Shown here in pieces: positions 32,344-43,392 of a stretch of DNA of 64,000 bases. This DNA is from Hericium rajendrae. Lineage: Eukaryota > Basidiomycota > Agaricomycetes > Russulales > Hericiaceae. How positions within the stretch are numbered: the first letter of the stretch is position 1; every line of letters starts with the position of its first letter. The notes under the pieces were generated by a model. That model searched no databases, was not told the origin of the DNA, and saw only the letters and a list, made by a program, of their open reading frames with translations. The translations under genes and the position numbers were made by a program. The DNA lies in contig CM065881.1 in NCBI GenBank assembly GCA_033439255.1, positions 124,001-188,000 on the forward strand, in the 5' to 3' direction.

Positions 32344-34939
32344 TCAGAGGTCTGGGATATGCGCGCTTTCTCCAATCACAGCCATGAACCTGGAGAACGT
32401 CATCAGACCTCCGAGTGTTTCCTCATCCCACGGCCCATTCTGCTCCTGTATATCCTGGTTATGGATTGGGGCGTCCTCGATGGGCAGATCTGCTTCTTCT
32501 TCGCCATTAATGATGTCAATAACTTCAGCGTCCCCATACATTTCCGATAAATTCTTCTCCTGGGCTACGGTTGGGGTGGGTTCAGGTAGAGTGGATTGAG
32601 CGCTGGTATCGCGTGCACGCATTGCAGCATATGCCTTAGATAGCATATCCACCAACGGAACGATCCATAACCTCACGATTTCCGCGAATGCTGGGTTGAT
32701 TTCGGCGTAGAGATTGCGCAACTCCTCAGGTCGGCCGGTCAGGAGGTTCATCTTGTGCCCCTGGATTTCTTTCCAGTCTCCTCGTGTCCATTTCTCGACG
32801 ATAGGCGATAGAGGCTTCTCGCGTCCCTCAAGGTCGAAATGTAGGGCGCACCAGATGAGGATCCAAACGAACGACTCGAGGTCGTGGCGATATAGATGGC
32901 AAGGCGGCTTTTCGTCCAGTAGTTCCAGCGCCATGAATGGCGCAGTACCTGTCCGATGCCGGGCTGCTGGATGCTTTCGGGAGCCGTCTGGCGTTCTCGC
33001 TGTCACGTCCTCGCTGAGATCCCAGTCATTGAGGACGCCAAACGGACCTGTCTTGGAAAGCCTGAACATGAGGTTGTTGACGCTGAGATCTCGATGCAGA
33101 ATGCCAGCCTTCTCGTAGACTACGTAATGGCCTGTACAAACGAAGCACTCAGTATCATTCGACAGCAGTCGAAAATTTGATGCTTACAGCGGACAAGGCC
33201 AAGGAATACTTTCTTGAAAGCCTTCAAAGTATGTATTTCGGACAATGGGAGCGCGCGCGCGCATACTAGTATTCGAAGGACGCGCCATTCCGCGGAATCG
33301 CCTAGGCTCGATTTCATCGCCTCATGGGATCGCGGCAGTGATAGCGCTCCTTTGTCCAGGGTGGTCGAACACTGAAGATCGGGAAGATGGTGACGCCATG
33401 CTTCAGGAACCTTGGATCGAATGAGCCGTATCAGGTAGTCTTCGGCCATCCGCGTAGCTACCGGCCAGCTCAGCTTCGCAATGAGGTCCTTGCTGGTGAG
33501 ATATTTTGGGGCCAAGCCGGATTCCTCCTGCGTCAGTACGCGCAAGACAACTGTTCCGCGCCCTACGATGCCGAATTGCACGTATAGCGCCTCCGCCCGC
33601 ACTTTGAATGAAACCTCATTGGATATCTTCTCGCCTTGTCGGCCTTCAACCTTGCCTGCGGGGAGGACAAGTACTGCGTCTGTCACCGCGGTTGGCGCGA
33701 CTGTGAGTGAGGGACCGCGTAGCAACGGTTCATACCCGAAATGATCGCGGTCGCAGAGCGAAAGAGCAACGGCCACGAGAGCCAATTTCTTCGGATCCGG
33801 CCTCTGCCCCTGGTCCGTGAAATTGAACTCCTTGGTGCAGAAGACGCCGATACGGTCATAGTACCAGAGCGACATCATGCGCCCCCTGACGAGTATGGCG
33901 GTGGCATAACGGCGATTGCCTATTTGCGACAAGAGCTCGAGCGCATAGGATCCTAACTGGATTTCGTTCTTCGTCAGTTCGGTCTCCTTAGAACCAGGGT
34001 TTGGATTGATGGCGTTCTTGACCTCTTCGGCACCTTCGGCGGACAACGCGTCGATAATAGGCTCCAACGGAGACTCGCCGGCCTTGCGTGCTTTGTTTGG
34101 TAGGATGGTGTCGGAGACGGCCTTTCGCTTGCTTCCGGTCCGCGCATTATGCTGCTCGTCAAGGGCGGGAGGATTACGACTAGAGGAAGTGGGTGTATAA
34201 ACTGGGGGTGGATAGTCATGCGTCGCCGCAGTTTGGCTCCTTAACTTTCTGCCGTTTGCAGACCTGGAGGTGGCGGTGCGTTTGCTTGCTCTCTGGTTGG
34301 GCGTGGAATTGTAGCCTTTAGGTTGGGCCTTAAGGCTCGTCCCAGAGTTTAACTTTCCCTCTATATAGATATTGAGGCCTGCTGTCGTTCCTGCCCCCAT
34401 GTCAGGCTTGAAGAAGTTATTTCCAACAGTCTTCAGCTGTTTGGTGCCCATAGAGATAAATTTGACAGTCGTCTTGTACTCGATCTTGAACTGCACCCTC
34501 GCCTGTTGGTAGGCATCCTGAAGAAGGTCGCATATGGGGTCGTACATGCGGATTTCGCCAAATTCAATGGCAGCTTCAAATTCTCTAAGGGCCTTGGCCG
34601 ATGGAATATACTGCCACTTGTCGAATCCCTCCAGATCGGCGCGCTTTAGGCCCCAGACTGCCTCAACGAAGTTGTCGACCTCGATGTGATTCTGAAGGTT
34701 TCCCATGACGTCCGAGCGAAACAAAGGCCTGATGTCGTCCTGTTTCGTTTTCCCAATGATTTGGAGCGAAGCGAGAGTTCGTTTGAGGGGCGAAGGACCT
34801 GAAGATTATAAGGTCAACGTCGAGGAGCAGTTCGTCCAGACTCACTTTTCAATATCGAGTCGGTATGGAAAGTCCTGCGTTTGGGCGGAGTAACCGGAAT
34901 GCGATACGAGACGGATTTGCGCTCTATGATATCGGCCAT
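32344..34939 (-). CDS. FunK1 fungal-type protein kinase, type B copy 1
   Basis: This is a full-length kinase of about 830 residues. Exons on the minus strand are 34939-34846, 34798-33188 and 33131-32344. The start MADIIERKSVSYRIPVTPPK splices into GPSPLKRTLASLQIIGKTKQ and DDIRPLFRSDVMGNLQ. A long Ser/Arg/Lys-rich linker follows. The kinase parts are FGIVGRGTVVLRV, the lysine in LIAKLSWPVAT, LHRDLSVNNLMF, LNDWDLSE in place of DFG, RHRTGTAPFMALELL and YRHDLESFVWILIWCALHF. The C-terminal tail is acidic. Catalytic residues are all present. It is divergent from the type A kinases and shares its intron positions with 45485-48029. It is transcribed away from the MYND-SET gene at 35631. Confidence 0.88.
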
Positions 34940-35630
34940 GGTAAAGATGAGTGAAGATGAGTGGAATGACGAGATACAAGGCTCACCTGAAAGCCTGAGC
35001 TTTATCTAGAACGAGTTCAACTGTGGACGTCGTGGACGTGACCGTTGAGGACAATAGAGGAACTGCACGAGGTTGCAGGCCACCGACTCGTCGCCTCGCG
35101 AACAATGATTGAATCCCCGCGACGCTGACTCATCACGTGATCGCGACGTTACAATATCGCGACGACATTTCCTCCGTCTTGGCCGCCCTATGCTCAGCCT
35201 GCCCTCGGGCCATATTCACTATCCATTTTGATGGATTCTACATTCAACTTCGGGGCATCTGCATATTCTTGCGACGTTAAGTTTTGGTCGCTCGCTCGAG
35301 GAGCTCTACTGACCACAAGTCATCGTGACGAAGGTCTAATGCCTAGCTTTGTGCATCACACTGCTCGCTTTGCGTTATCACAATGGCAAGTTCTTCACTT
35401 GTCTCTGCTTTGACTTGCTGGTACGCAGTTTATGCTTTGATTCTCGCCACCCTACACCGTACCTTTGTCAAAGCGCGAAACAATACCTGATGAAGTGGAC
35501 AATCAGTCCACAAAGTCGCCGGACGAGTGCTTTGACAGTGCAGGGTATCATAAAAGACATGGATGTGCGACTGATCTCTGACATTTTTTTGCCCGCCATC
35601 TCGTCTATCCTTGACCCAGCACATCTCGCA
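34940..35630. promoter_or_regulatory. divergent promoter region between FunK1-B1 and MYND-SET S1
   Basis: A 690-bp gap lies between two diverging starts. It contains the palindrome ATCACGTGAT at 35132-35141, followed by a GCGACG-rich stretch. A similar CACGTG palindrome lies upstream of the paralogous FunK1-B2. Confidence 0.45.
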
Positions 35631-37244
35631 ATGCTCGGAAAAAGCTGCCACCAATGCTCTGCGCTCCCTGCGCGAGGTAAACCATTGCGTGCGTGTACCG
35701 GCTGCAAAGAAGTTTTCTACTGCGTGCGTACCGCATACATCTCAATCTGCACTCCTGACACCCGTATAGAACCAAGCCTGCCAGAAGCAGGACTGGCAGA
35801 CGCACAAATCCGCCTGCCGCCGCCTGCCTCCCGCGCCTGGCACCAAAACACCCGACCTCACGCAATGCAGAGCCAGCGCCCCGCTCACCCTCGGCCCCCG
35901 CGCCGCCGATGCACCGCTCACCGCTGTGCAAGCCGCGCGGCCGCTCATCCTGCAGCCCCTCCTGATGACCACCATCCCCTCGAAATACGAAGACCCCGCC
36001 GAATGTGCGCCTGGCGGCTACACGGCGTGCGCGATCCCCGCAGGCATGAAGGCCACTCTCGTCACTCAGCTCGGCTTCCCTCACGCCGTGCCCGCGCCGA
36101 GTGTGCCGGCGCACCGTGTCGCAGCCGTAGTGGGTGCGGGCCTGGGGCTGCTCGCGACACGGGACATCGCCGCGGGCGAACTCGTGTTAGCGGAGCGCGC
36201 GCTGGTGATCGCGTCGCTCTCGGGATGGCGCATGACGCGCACACCGAACTACGACAATGAGAGCCACGCGGAGCAGCTGGCTCACGCGCACGCGGACAAG
36301 GAGGCGGTCTTAAAGGCGCTCGTGAAGAGTCTGCCACGCGAGAAGGTGCGTCTCGCGCGTTTACTAGGGGACGTATCTTTACGATGAAGATAGAGAGCGG
36401 CGTATCGCGCGCTGACGAATGCGCACAAGCATGACGGACATGGCCCACTAGAGGGCGTGATGTGCACGAACATGTTCGGGATCGAGAAAAAGAAGCTCAA
36501 GGCGCTCGTCCCCGACATCCCAGATGACGAAAAGATACTGCACTTCGGCGCCGTGTGCGAGACGCTGTCGCGCCTGAACCACAGGTACGTATACAGTCCA
36601 CTTCGTTCTGTTCTTCCGGCCGCTGACGAGCGCACAGCTGCCGCCCAAACGCATCCGTCCACTTCGACCCCCCGTCCTTCTCATTCAAGCTACAAGCCGT
36701 ACGGCCCATCCCCGCCGGTGCAGAGATCACCGTCACCTACATCCAACTCATCGTGCCGACCGCCACACGCCAAGCCAAGCTCGCCCACTTCGGCTTCACA
36801 TGCACCTGCGCCGCCTGCAGCGACGCCCGTGCCAGTGACAAGCGCCGCGCCGAGCTCGAAGCAACGCCGTGCCGCTTATCGACCGAGATGTTCGCATGGC
36901 TGCTGCGCTCAGGCCGCCATATGCCCGCTGACTTCCTCACGCGCCCGAGCGCCCGTGTGCTCGCGCTCACGGAGCAGGAGGGCGTGCAGGTCGCAGACCT
37001 TTACACAATGCACCTCGAGCAGCTGTGCATCGCGTACGGCGCGCTCGGACAGCGCGAGGAGTATCTGCGGGCGCGCGCGCAGTTCATGCTTTTGAGGCAG
37101 GGTGCGCCGGAGGCGGGCTATAAAGATATGATGCCCGCGGATCCGGAGATGCATCCGTTTTGGAGGCTGCGGGCGCGGGGCGGCGCACGCGACATCCACC
37201 ACTTGAATTCGATGGTATTATCAGACCCGGCGGCTGGTAAGTAA
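35631..37244 (+). CDS. MYND-SET (SMYD-like) protein S1
   Basis: This is a predicted lysine methyltransferase of the SMYD type. Exons are 35631-35723, 35770-36345, 36394-36584 and 36638-37244, giving 488 residues. The MYND zinc finger spans the first intron: CHQCSALPARGK, CTGCKEVFYC, NQACQKQDWQTHKSAC. The split SET domain follows: GAGLGLLATRDIAAGELVLA near the S-adenosylmethionine site, LNHSCRPNASVHFD, then EITVTYIQL and the post-SET cysteines CTCAACSD. The helical C-terminus ends EMHPFWRLRARG. An in-frame open region extends upstream of 35631, so a slightly earlier start is possible, but this ATG sits just before the zinc finger. The frame is intact. Confidence 0.85.
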
Positions 37245-37587
37245 ACGGGCGTCGTGAATCCTGTCATATATCCGTCCTACATAAGTAATGTAATGTATCC
37301 TATTGTATTGTATTGCAATGATAGGAAGTCAAAAAAAGAAACTTGAAGAAAGGAAGTCGATGACAGATACAGTAGATTATGCTGGCGGGATGGTCGAAAG
37401 CATTCCGAGACAAAAAAAAAAAAACAAGGTATATTCTAACTTTACAAGCAACATGCCTTAGAATTCATGAGTATGCTCGTGACGCAAACAACCAAGCGGA
37501 CATGACCACGCAGGATGCGAAGAAACATATCCGCAAAAAACAATTCCACCATCGCACACCCCCCCCACAAGGTGTGGGGGGCATGGA
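37245..37587. other. intergenic, A-rich, with hairpin next to tRNA 3' end
   Basis: This region contains the downstream part of the SET gene, short ATTGTATTGTATTG repeats near 37300, and a hairpin CCCCCCAC-AAGGT-GTGGGGGG at about 37559-37581 just beyond the 3' end of the tRNA-Arg gene. Confidence 0.6.
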
Positions 37588-37670
37588 TGACCACCGCAGG
37601 ACTCGAACCTGCAGCCTTTTGGTATGTCGGCAATCGAAGCCAAATGCGCTAGCCATTGCGCCAGGTAGCC
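37588..37670 (-). tRNA. tRNA-Arg (TCG) with a very short intron
   Basis: On the minus strand the cloverleaf reads GGCTACC acceptor 5' arm pairing with GGTGGTC, D-stem GCGC/GCGC, anticodon stem TTTGG/CCAAA with loop CTTCGA, and T-arm GCAGGTTCGAGTCCTGC. The anticodon TCG gives arginine. About 10 nt (TTGCCGACAT) lie after position 37, the usual nuclear tRNA intron site. The stem pairs with a few G-U pairs. A T-run about 45 nt downstream could terminate RNA polymerase III. Confidence 0.85.
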
Positions 37671-37864
37671 ATATCTACATTCAAAGGCGCGAATGAAAAA
37701 GACCTGATATACTCTGCCTTGGTGTCGTTCACTTCAGCTCTGGACGAGTCTGGCCGACAGGGCCAAGAAATCTGTTATGATCACATCATCCTATCTTGCC
37801 AGATGCAAAATTTAGATTCAGGCGCTCGGAGTCATGCGATTAGAGGCGGGTCATGCAAAAGATA

Positions 37865-37963
37865 AGGTCCTGCCAGGATTCGAACCTGGGTTCCAAGAAT
37901 TCAGCAATCACCTGAATGATTACATCAGAATCTTGAGTGATGGACCGGCTACACTACAGGACC
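37865..37963 (-). tRNA. tRNA-Gln (CTG) with intron
   Basis: On the minus strand GGTCCTG pairs perfectly with CAGGACC. The T-arm is CCAGGTTCGAATCCTGG and the anticodon stem CAAGA/TCTTG encloses TTCTGA, giving anticodon CTG. An intron of roughly 26 nt follows position 37. TTTT lies just downstream. It is in tandem with the tRNA-Arg gene, and the duplicated non-coding block N begins directly on its 5' side. Confidence 0.88.
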
Positions 37964-37974
37964 TTGCGAATTAT

Positions 37975-40920
37975 ACTTTGTATTCATTATCCTAATGTGC
38001 ATCTCGGCCACTTGCCGTTGCGTCGCGAGACAATCTGACAGTGTCCGAGATCCGAAATCATGTGATGCACCCGTATATGGCATGAGACGAAGCAGCATTC
38101 GAGGGGCGGACATGAGCGCTGACTTCTCGGCCTGCACGCTGCCTGGCATATCGTCCGAAATGACGTCGACGGGTACGAATGGGGCAAAGAGGGTCAGATT
38201 GGCCAGGCTACATGTGCAGAAGATGTGGCGATGAGTGCCTTGTATTTGAGATAAGCGCGACGAGGCCAGGCGCGAACGCGAAGCCCGGAAGAGCTGAGAG
38301 TGCCAAGGTGTGGAACGGGTCGCGCGCATTGACGGTGCACATGGCCACATGCTGATCGGCTCGTGAGCCGTCAGGTAGGTACTTAGACGGTAGTGAAGGA
38401 TGCTGGTCGACCGACACTAGGATAGTGGGTCCGTGCTTCCCGACTGAGGGCACGTGCTTGACCTTATCTGCGCGCATGAGGGCGACAGAAAAGACATGAG
38501 ATCGTGTTGCGAATACCGTTGGCAACGGAGGACGTTTGATGTCGAAGAGCGAAGATAGATGACGGCGCGGTCATGGAGCTGGCAGATTGGCTCGTGGGAT
38601 GGGAGATGATACGACGACGCACCAGGTCGTCGCCAGATCCAGCATGGGTCTTTACGACGGACGGATATCCGCGTACAAAAGCGCACACGAGTAGCGGTGC
38701 AGATTGATCCCTCACAACAGCCATCGCATGCGAGCACTCGATACTCTGAGGAAGCTATGAGTATGGAGGCGCGGTCCGTTAAGCGCTAACTTACATGGAT
38801 GTGCGTCGGGGCACGCATGCCGGGCGACCGGCCGCTATGAGGCAAGCTCCCGAGCTGAGCTTGATGCTCCGCACGCGAACCGGCGAGGCGCGTGTATATG
38901 GGTGACGGTCGGGGATCCAGTTGCACTGATGGATGGCGACGGAGAAGCTGGCTGGCGAGCGATGAAGGGCGTTGGGAGCCGACGAGGGACGCGAGTATCA
39001 GATATATGTGTATAGGCGCGTCGAGAAGACTGGCTGGCTGATGGGTTGTTTCGTTTTAATGGAAGATACTGCCGAATGGCCATCGCCATGTCGTGCCCAG
39101 ATAGAGCTGATTGGTGGCTATGCGCGTGCATGTACGTCGGGAGTATCACTCGTTGAGATGGCGGATGACATCGCTCTGGTCTGCGCAACGCGTTCGAGGC
39201 TGGGATGGATCACCTTGCAATGGCGTGCGAGGAACAAGAAATGGACTTATGGTGCGATGATATGTGGGAGCGGAAGACGGGAAGACGCTGGTCGTCTGGA
39301 TGACGTATTCGTGGAGATGGACGGTACTCGCCATCACCGTGTTGTGTTTTTTAAGGCTGGATGCTATTTGAACGCGTCCGAGCGCTGGAAGGAGCGCCTT
39401 GCAATGGTGCGTGGGCGACGGGAAATGAATCAGATTGCGATGATGGGTGGAAGGTGGAAGCTAGTCGTCAACGAGTCACGGAGGCAGACTGAAGGTAGGG
39501 GCGGGCGTCCATGGGGCAGGGCAGTGATTCGTCGAGATGAGGTTGAAGAGACATATGTACATACCAGGTTGCCATCGGCACACCGTACTCCCAGCTAAGG
39601 CTGTATCCACCCCGGCACGTCGAACATGCGTGTGCTGGTCGAATTAATGGATGATGGATAGACAGACCACCATCAATCAAACTTGTTTCTCAGCATCTCA
39701 TTTGACTCCAGTCGAGCCCTGCAAGCTTCAGTCGGGCAGCTCCAATGCATCAGAAAACGATGCGGGAAGACACAAGGCGAGAAAGGAAATGAAATCAGGT
39801 TGGTTGCGATGATGGGTGGGAGCAAGTTGGAGCTAGAGACGCCGGTCGTCGTCGCGGTTTGGCATGGAAGATGGTACAGGCTAGAGGGGCACCGAGTGAG
39901 CGCGTCGGAGAGGCAAACTGATGGATTCGTCGAGATGATGATGGGACGGTAATTGCCGTCGCCACATGTGAATAGCAAACGGGCAGTCATCCGGTCAAGC
40001 TGTCTACTGGAAGAGCATGCAGATGCAAGGACAGTCGAGAGGGTATATACAGTAACCGGGTTGCGACGATAGGTGGGAGCTGAAGAGACGCTGGTCGTTG
40101 TCGCGGTCTGGGATGGAAGGTGGTGCAGGCTAGAAGTTCACCGGGTTGGCGCGTCAGGCTGATGGGTTCGTCGAGATGATGATGGGACGGTAATCGCCAT
40201 CGCCACAACGTGCGGGAAAGAGGCTATGCGCATGCAGGCACGTCGCGGATCCATGTTCGTTTCTAGTTCTGGATCACAGAAAGATGGGCCACCATCAAAC
40301 CAAGCATGAAAAGGAGCATCTCGCAGGGCGGGCGATCGAGAGGAAATGAAATCAGGCTGCGATAGTGGGCGGGAGCAGGAGAGGCGCCAGCCGTGGACGT
40401 CACTGAATTGTGATCAAGGACGGACGCTTTACGGGGCTTCTCTCGCCGGACGACGTACCACTCGGTACGAGGGAGGATCGACAGAAGGGCGCAAGAGCGG
40501 CGAATACGGGCGCCTGATAGATGTGGATGGGGCTCCGGGGTTGGGACGGATCAGAGAAGGCGTATCGCGTGCACAGACTCGACATGCGTGGGAGGCGGTG
40601 CGGTGTGCAAAGAGGCATCGCGATGCTTGTCATGGGCGAGTGGAATCGGCTGTGACAAAATGCGGTGGACGATGCAGAGGCGGAGGCACCGAGGCGCTGT
40701 CCCGCCGGGCGCTCGTTGCGTAGAACGGTTCCTGCGCCGGGTCGGCGGCGCTGGAGACTGATATCGCCGGCACCGCTCGCGCTGCAGTCATCGCTGCCAT
40801 ATACATACCCGATACCCATCCCATGTTCACAACCTATCTCCCCCCGCCTCCCCCCTACTAACCATATACACGTACCACCACCACGGGCAACCTCTGCTCC
40901 CCCGCGCGCCGCCGTGGCGC
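37975..40920. repeat. non-coding block N (inverted copy at 55000-58330), with degenerate repeats
   Basis: Read in reverse, this block matches 55000-58330. Inside it a core like GAAATGAAATCAGGTTGCGA, continuing TGATGGGTGGGAGC, recurs near 39420, 39790, 40060 and 40345, with less clear versions elsewhere. Segments such as GATGGGTTCGTCGAGATGAT (about 40159) recur at about 39922. Near 38208-38525 (minus) an open frame matches one in the other copy. No convincing gene with a start, splice sites and known domain is present. Confidence 0.6.
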
Positions 40921-40930
40921 CATCCGCGAT

Positions 40931-42971
40931 ATGCCTCCGATCGCCCCGCGCAAGCCGCAGCGCCGCGCCCTCCTCATCGGCATCTGCTACAAGCATACCC
41001 ACCAGGACGACTGGCCCGAGCTGCTCCTCACCCACCGGGACGTCGATCGCTTCCGCGCGCTCCTCCGCACTCGGTACGACTACGCCGATGATGAGATCAC
41101 CGTGATGAAGGACGACGAGGCTGTCCCGAGCCGCCTCTGGCCGACCGCGCAGAACATTGTATGTCCTGCTCATCTCTCCTTTTCTTGACCGTTGCTCATC
41201 TGTACAGCGCCGAGAGCTCGATCGGCTCGTGCGCGGCGCTGCCGCCGCCGACCAGCTCGTCCTCCTGTTCTGCGGCCACTCGGACCAGCTCGATACCGAG
41301 GAGACGAAGGACAAGACCGAGGAGGATGGGCAAGACGAGGTCATCATCGCGTGCGACGCGAAGCGCATCGTCGACAATGTGCGTTGGCTTTTCTATCCGT
41401 TGCAAATGGTCTGACTTGAACCCGCGCAGGAGCTCAAGTACCGCCTGGTCACGTCGCTGCATGCCGGCGTGAATCTCACTGTGCGTGTCCTCTCTCTGTC
41501 TCGTTCCTACTGCAGCCTATGCAGAATGCGAGGCCGCCGCGTAAACATGCCCGTGTCTCGGAGCTGCTGGTGCACCCCGCAGGAAGAATGTGCGGGGAAC
41601 GCGATCCCGCGCTGTCTGCCGTTGTCCAATGCGCCCGTTTCTGGCTCTGCTCACTCCGGGCGGTTCGTATGCTCGGGACGTCCTGCATTCTGTTGTCCAT
41701 CTGCGTGCTGAGAGTGCCAATGCGGCTCAGGGATATGCGGCGTCGGACGAGCGGCGTTGCGTAGAGCATGCGCACCTGCTTCTGCCTTGTCCTTCTGCTC
41801 GTCCTCGCGCTCTGCTGCTCTCTACGCGCTCTGCGCTCCACTGCAGCAAGCGCGCGCTCGACCCTCGCTCGCGCCCATGCGAACGCGAGACGAACGCGCG
41901 CCGGGCTCCTCTCGCCCTGCCGCTCGAACCGCACACATCTCATGTGTCCATGCACCCGTCCCGTACCGTCATGCTGATGCCAACCGCCCCCAGGCAATCT
42001 TCGACTCGTGCCACTCCGGCACGCTCCTCGACCTCCCGCACCACCACTGCAACCAGATCTACGTCCCCTGGCTCTCCACCGGCCGGCGCCGCACGCGCAC
42101 CATGCAGTACCAGATCACCCGCCGCTTCGCATGCACGTCCCATCCCTGTCCCACATTTCCAACCAACTGACTTGTAATATACAGTCGCGCAGCCCTTCGC
42201 GCTCCCCGACACCGCGCCTATGCCCGCCGCCGCGCCCCTCCCGCTCTCGCCGCCCCGCCCCGCGCCCGCGCTGCTCTCCCTCGTGCGCCTCTCGATCGAC
42301 ACGCGCGTCCGCGCACCCAGGAAGCACGCGCGCTTCTTCGGCTCGCCCGCACCCTCGCCCGCGCAGCTCGACAGTCCCGTGCAGTACGACTCGCCCGTTG
42401 GCCTGTACGAGTGCGACGGGTGGTGCACGCCGGGGAGTGCGGCGGGCGCGGTGGTGTCGCTGAGCAGCTGCTCGGATCTGCAGCAGAGCTGGGAGAGCGA
42501 CGTGGGGAGTATGACGACTGTGCGTGTTCCTCTCTTCCGTTTGCGCCGGCGATACTGATGTGTGTGGTGCAGATGCTATGTGAATTTTTAGGTATGCCTC
42601 TGCTTTACAGGTGCGGGTGCTGAGGCTGACGTTCCGCAGAGAAGCACCCGACGGGCGCGCCGTCCTACCGCGAGGTCATGTCGCACGTCAAGTACGCCCT
42701 CCGTTCTCTCATGTGCTGCGCGCCCTGCTGACACGCACCAGCTTTGAACTGCACGCGGTGGCACGAAGGCTGCACGCGTGGACGCGCGCGGGGAAGAAGG
42801 AGAAGAACCCGTGTGCTGCCGAGGGCGAGATGCGCAGCTTCCAGACGCCCGAGCTGAGCAGCCTCGTCAAGCTGGTGCGTATCACTCGTTGTCGTCGTCG
42901 TCGTCGCTGTATTGGTGCTTATGCGGATGCGTGGGCAGGATATGGAGGCGCCGTTCCGCTTGGGGCTGTAG
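40931..42971 (+). CDS. metacaspase (peptidase C14), copy A
   Basis: This is a caspase-fold cysteine peptidase of the type I metacaspase group, expected to cleave after Arg or Lys and linked in fungi to stress and cell death. Nine exons: 40931-41158, 41208-41378, 41430-41480, 41994-42132, 42185-42519, 42573-42591, 42640-42691, 42742-42874 and 42939-42971, totalling 386 codons. It starts RRALLIGICYKHTHQDD with no N-terminal prodomain. The catalytic His is in LVLLFCGHSDQ and the catalytic Cys in AIFDSCHSGTLLDLP. Intron 3 is unusually long (513 nt) and the donor after exon 4 appears to be GC. A TAG ends the protein nine codons before the stop used in the inverted copy at 54914-53017. Confidence 0.85.
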
Positions 42972-43043
42972 GACGAGGCACGCGCTGGCTGAGCCTGTGC
43001 GGGGCTGTCCGTCGCTTTCGTATGTTCGGTTTTCTGCGTCTGA

Positions 43044-43392
43044 TTTCGATTGGCAGGAGGTGGTCAGGGCACTCAAGGATATATCCAAACCAGTCGACTA
43101 TTTTATCAAGGGGAGCTTGCGTGCTCTACGCCTCATAACGGAAGAAGGCCTTCAAAGCACCGACTTATATCGAGACCATCTCGCACTTCTCGCTCTCGCA
43201 TATGCAAGTATGGGGGATAGGGAGAGACATCTGTGGGCCTCCGCGAAGATATCAGAAGTAAACCTAAACAAGGCAGAGACGGAGGCCTTTTCTGCTGATG
43301 AAGAGCAGCTTTGGACGTTCTATCCAGATCCGGAGAAGTATGCCTTTTGGGACTGGCAGCTGCGTATCAAAGCACGCGAGCAGGGGAAGTAG
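43044..43392 (+). pseudogene. C-terminal remnant of a SET (SMYD-like) gene
   Basis: The open frame DYFIKGSLRALRLITEEGLQ, then LALLALAYASMGDRERHLWA, and the ending DPEKYAFWDWQLRIKAREQG match the helical C-terminus of the SET proteins at 48365-49886 and 50952-52441. No MYND or SET domain precedes it. Instead, metacaspase A and its 3' flank end around 43025, exactly where similarity to the other metacaspase copy also stops. This is gene debris at a duplication junction. Confidence 0.7.

Noticed and set aside
20012-37244. Toxin-antitoxin or NLR-like defence island from the macro-domain, FunK1 and SET genes
   Set aside because: No NACHT, NB-ARC, TIR, HET or toxin domain is visible; the macro gene is single-copy and not part of the duplicated set.
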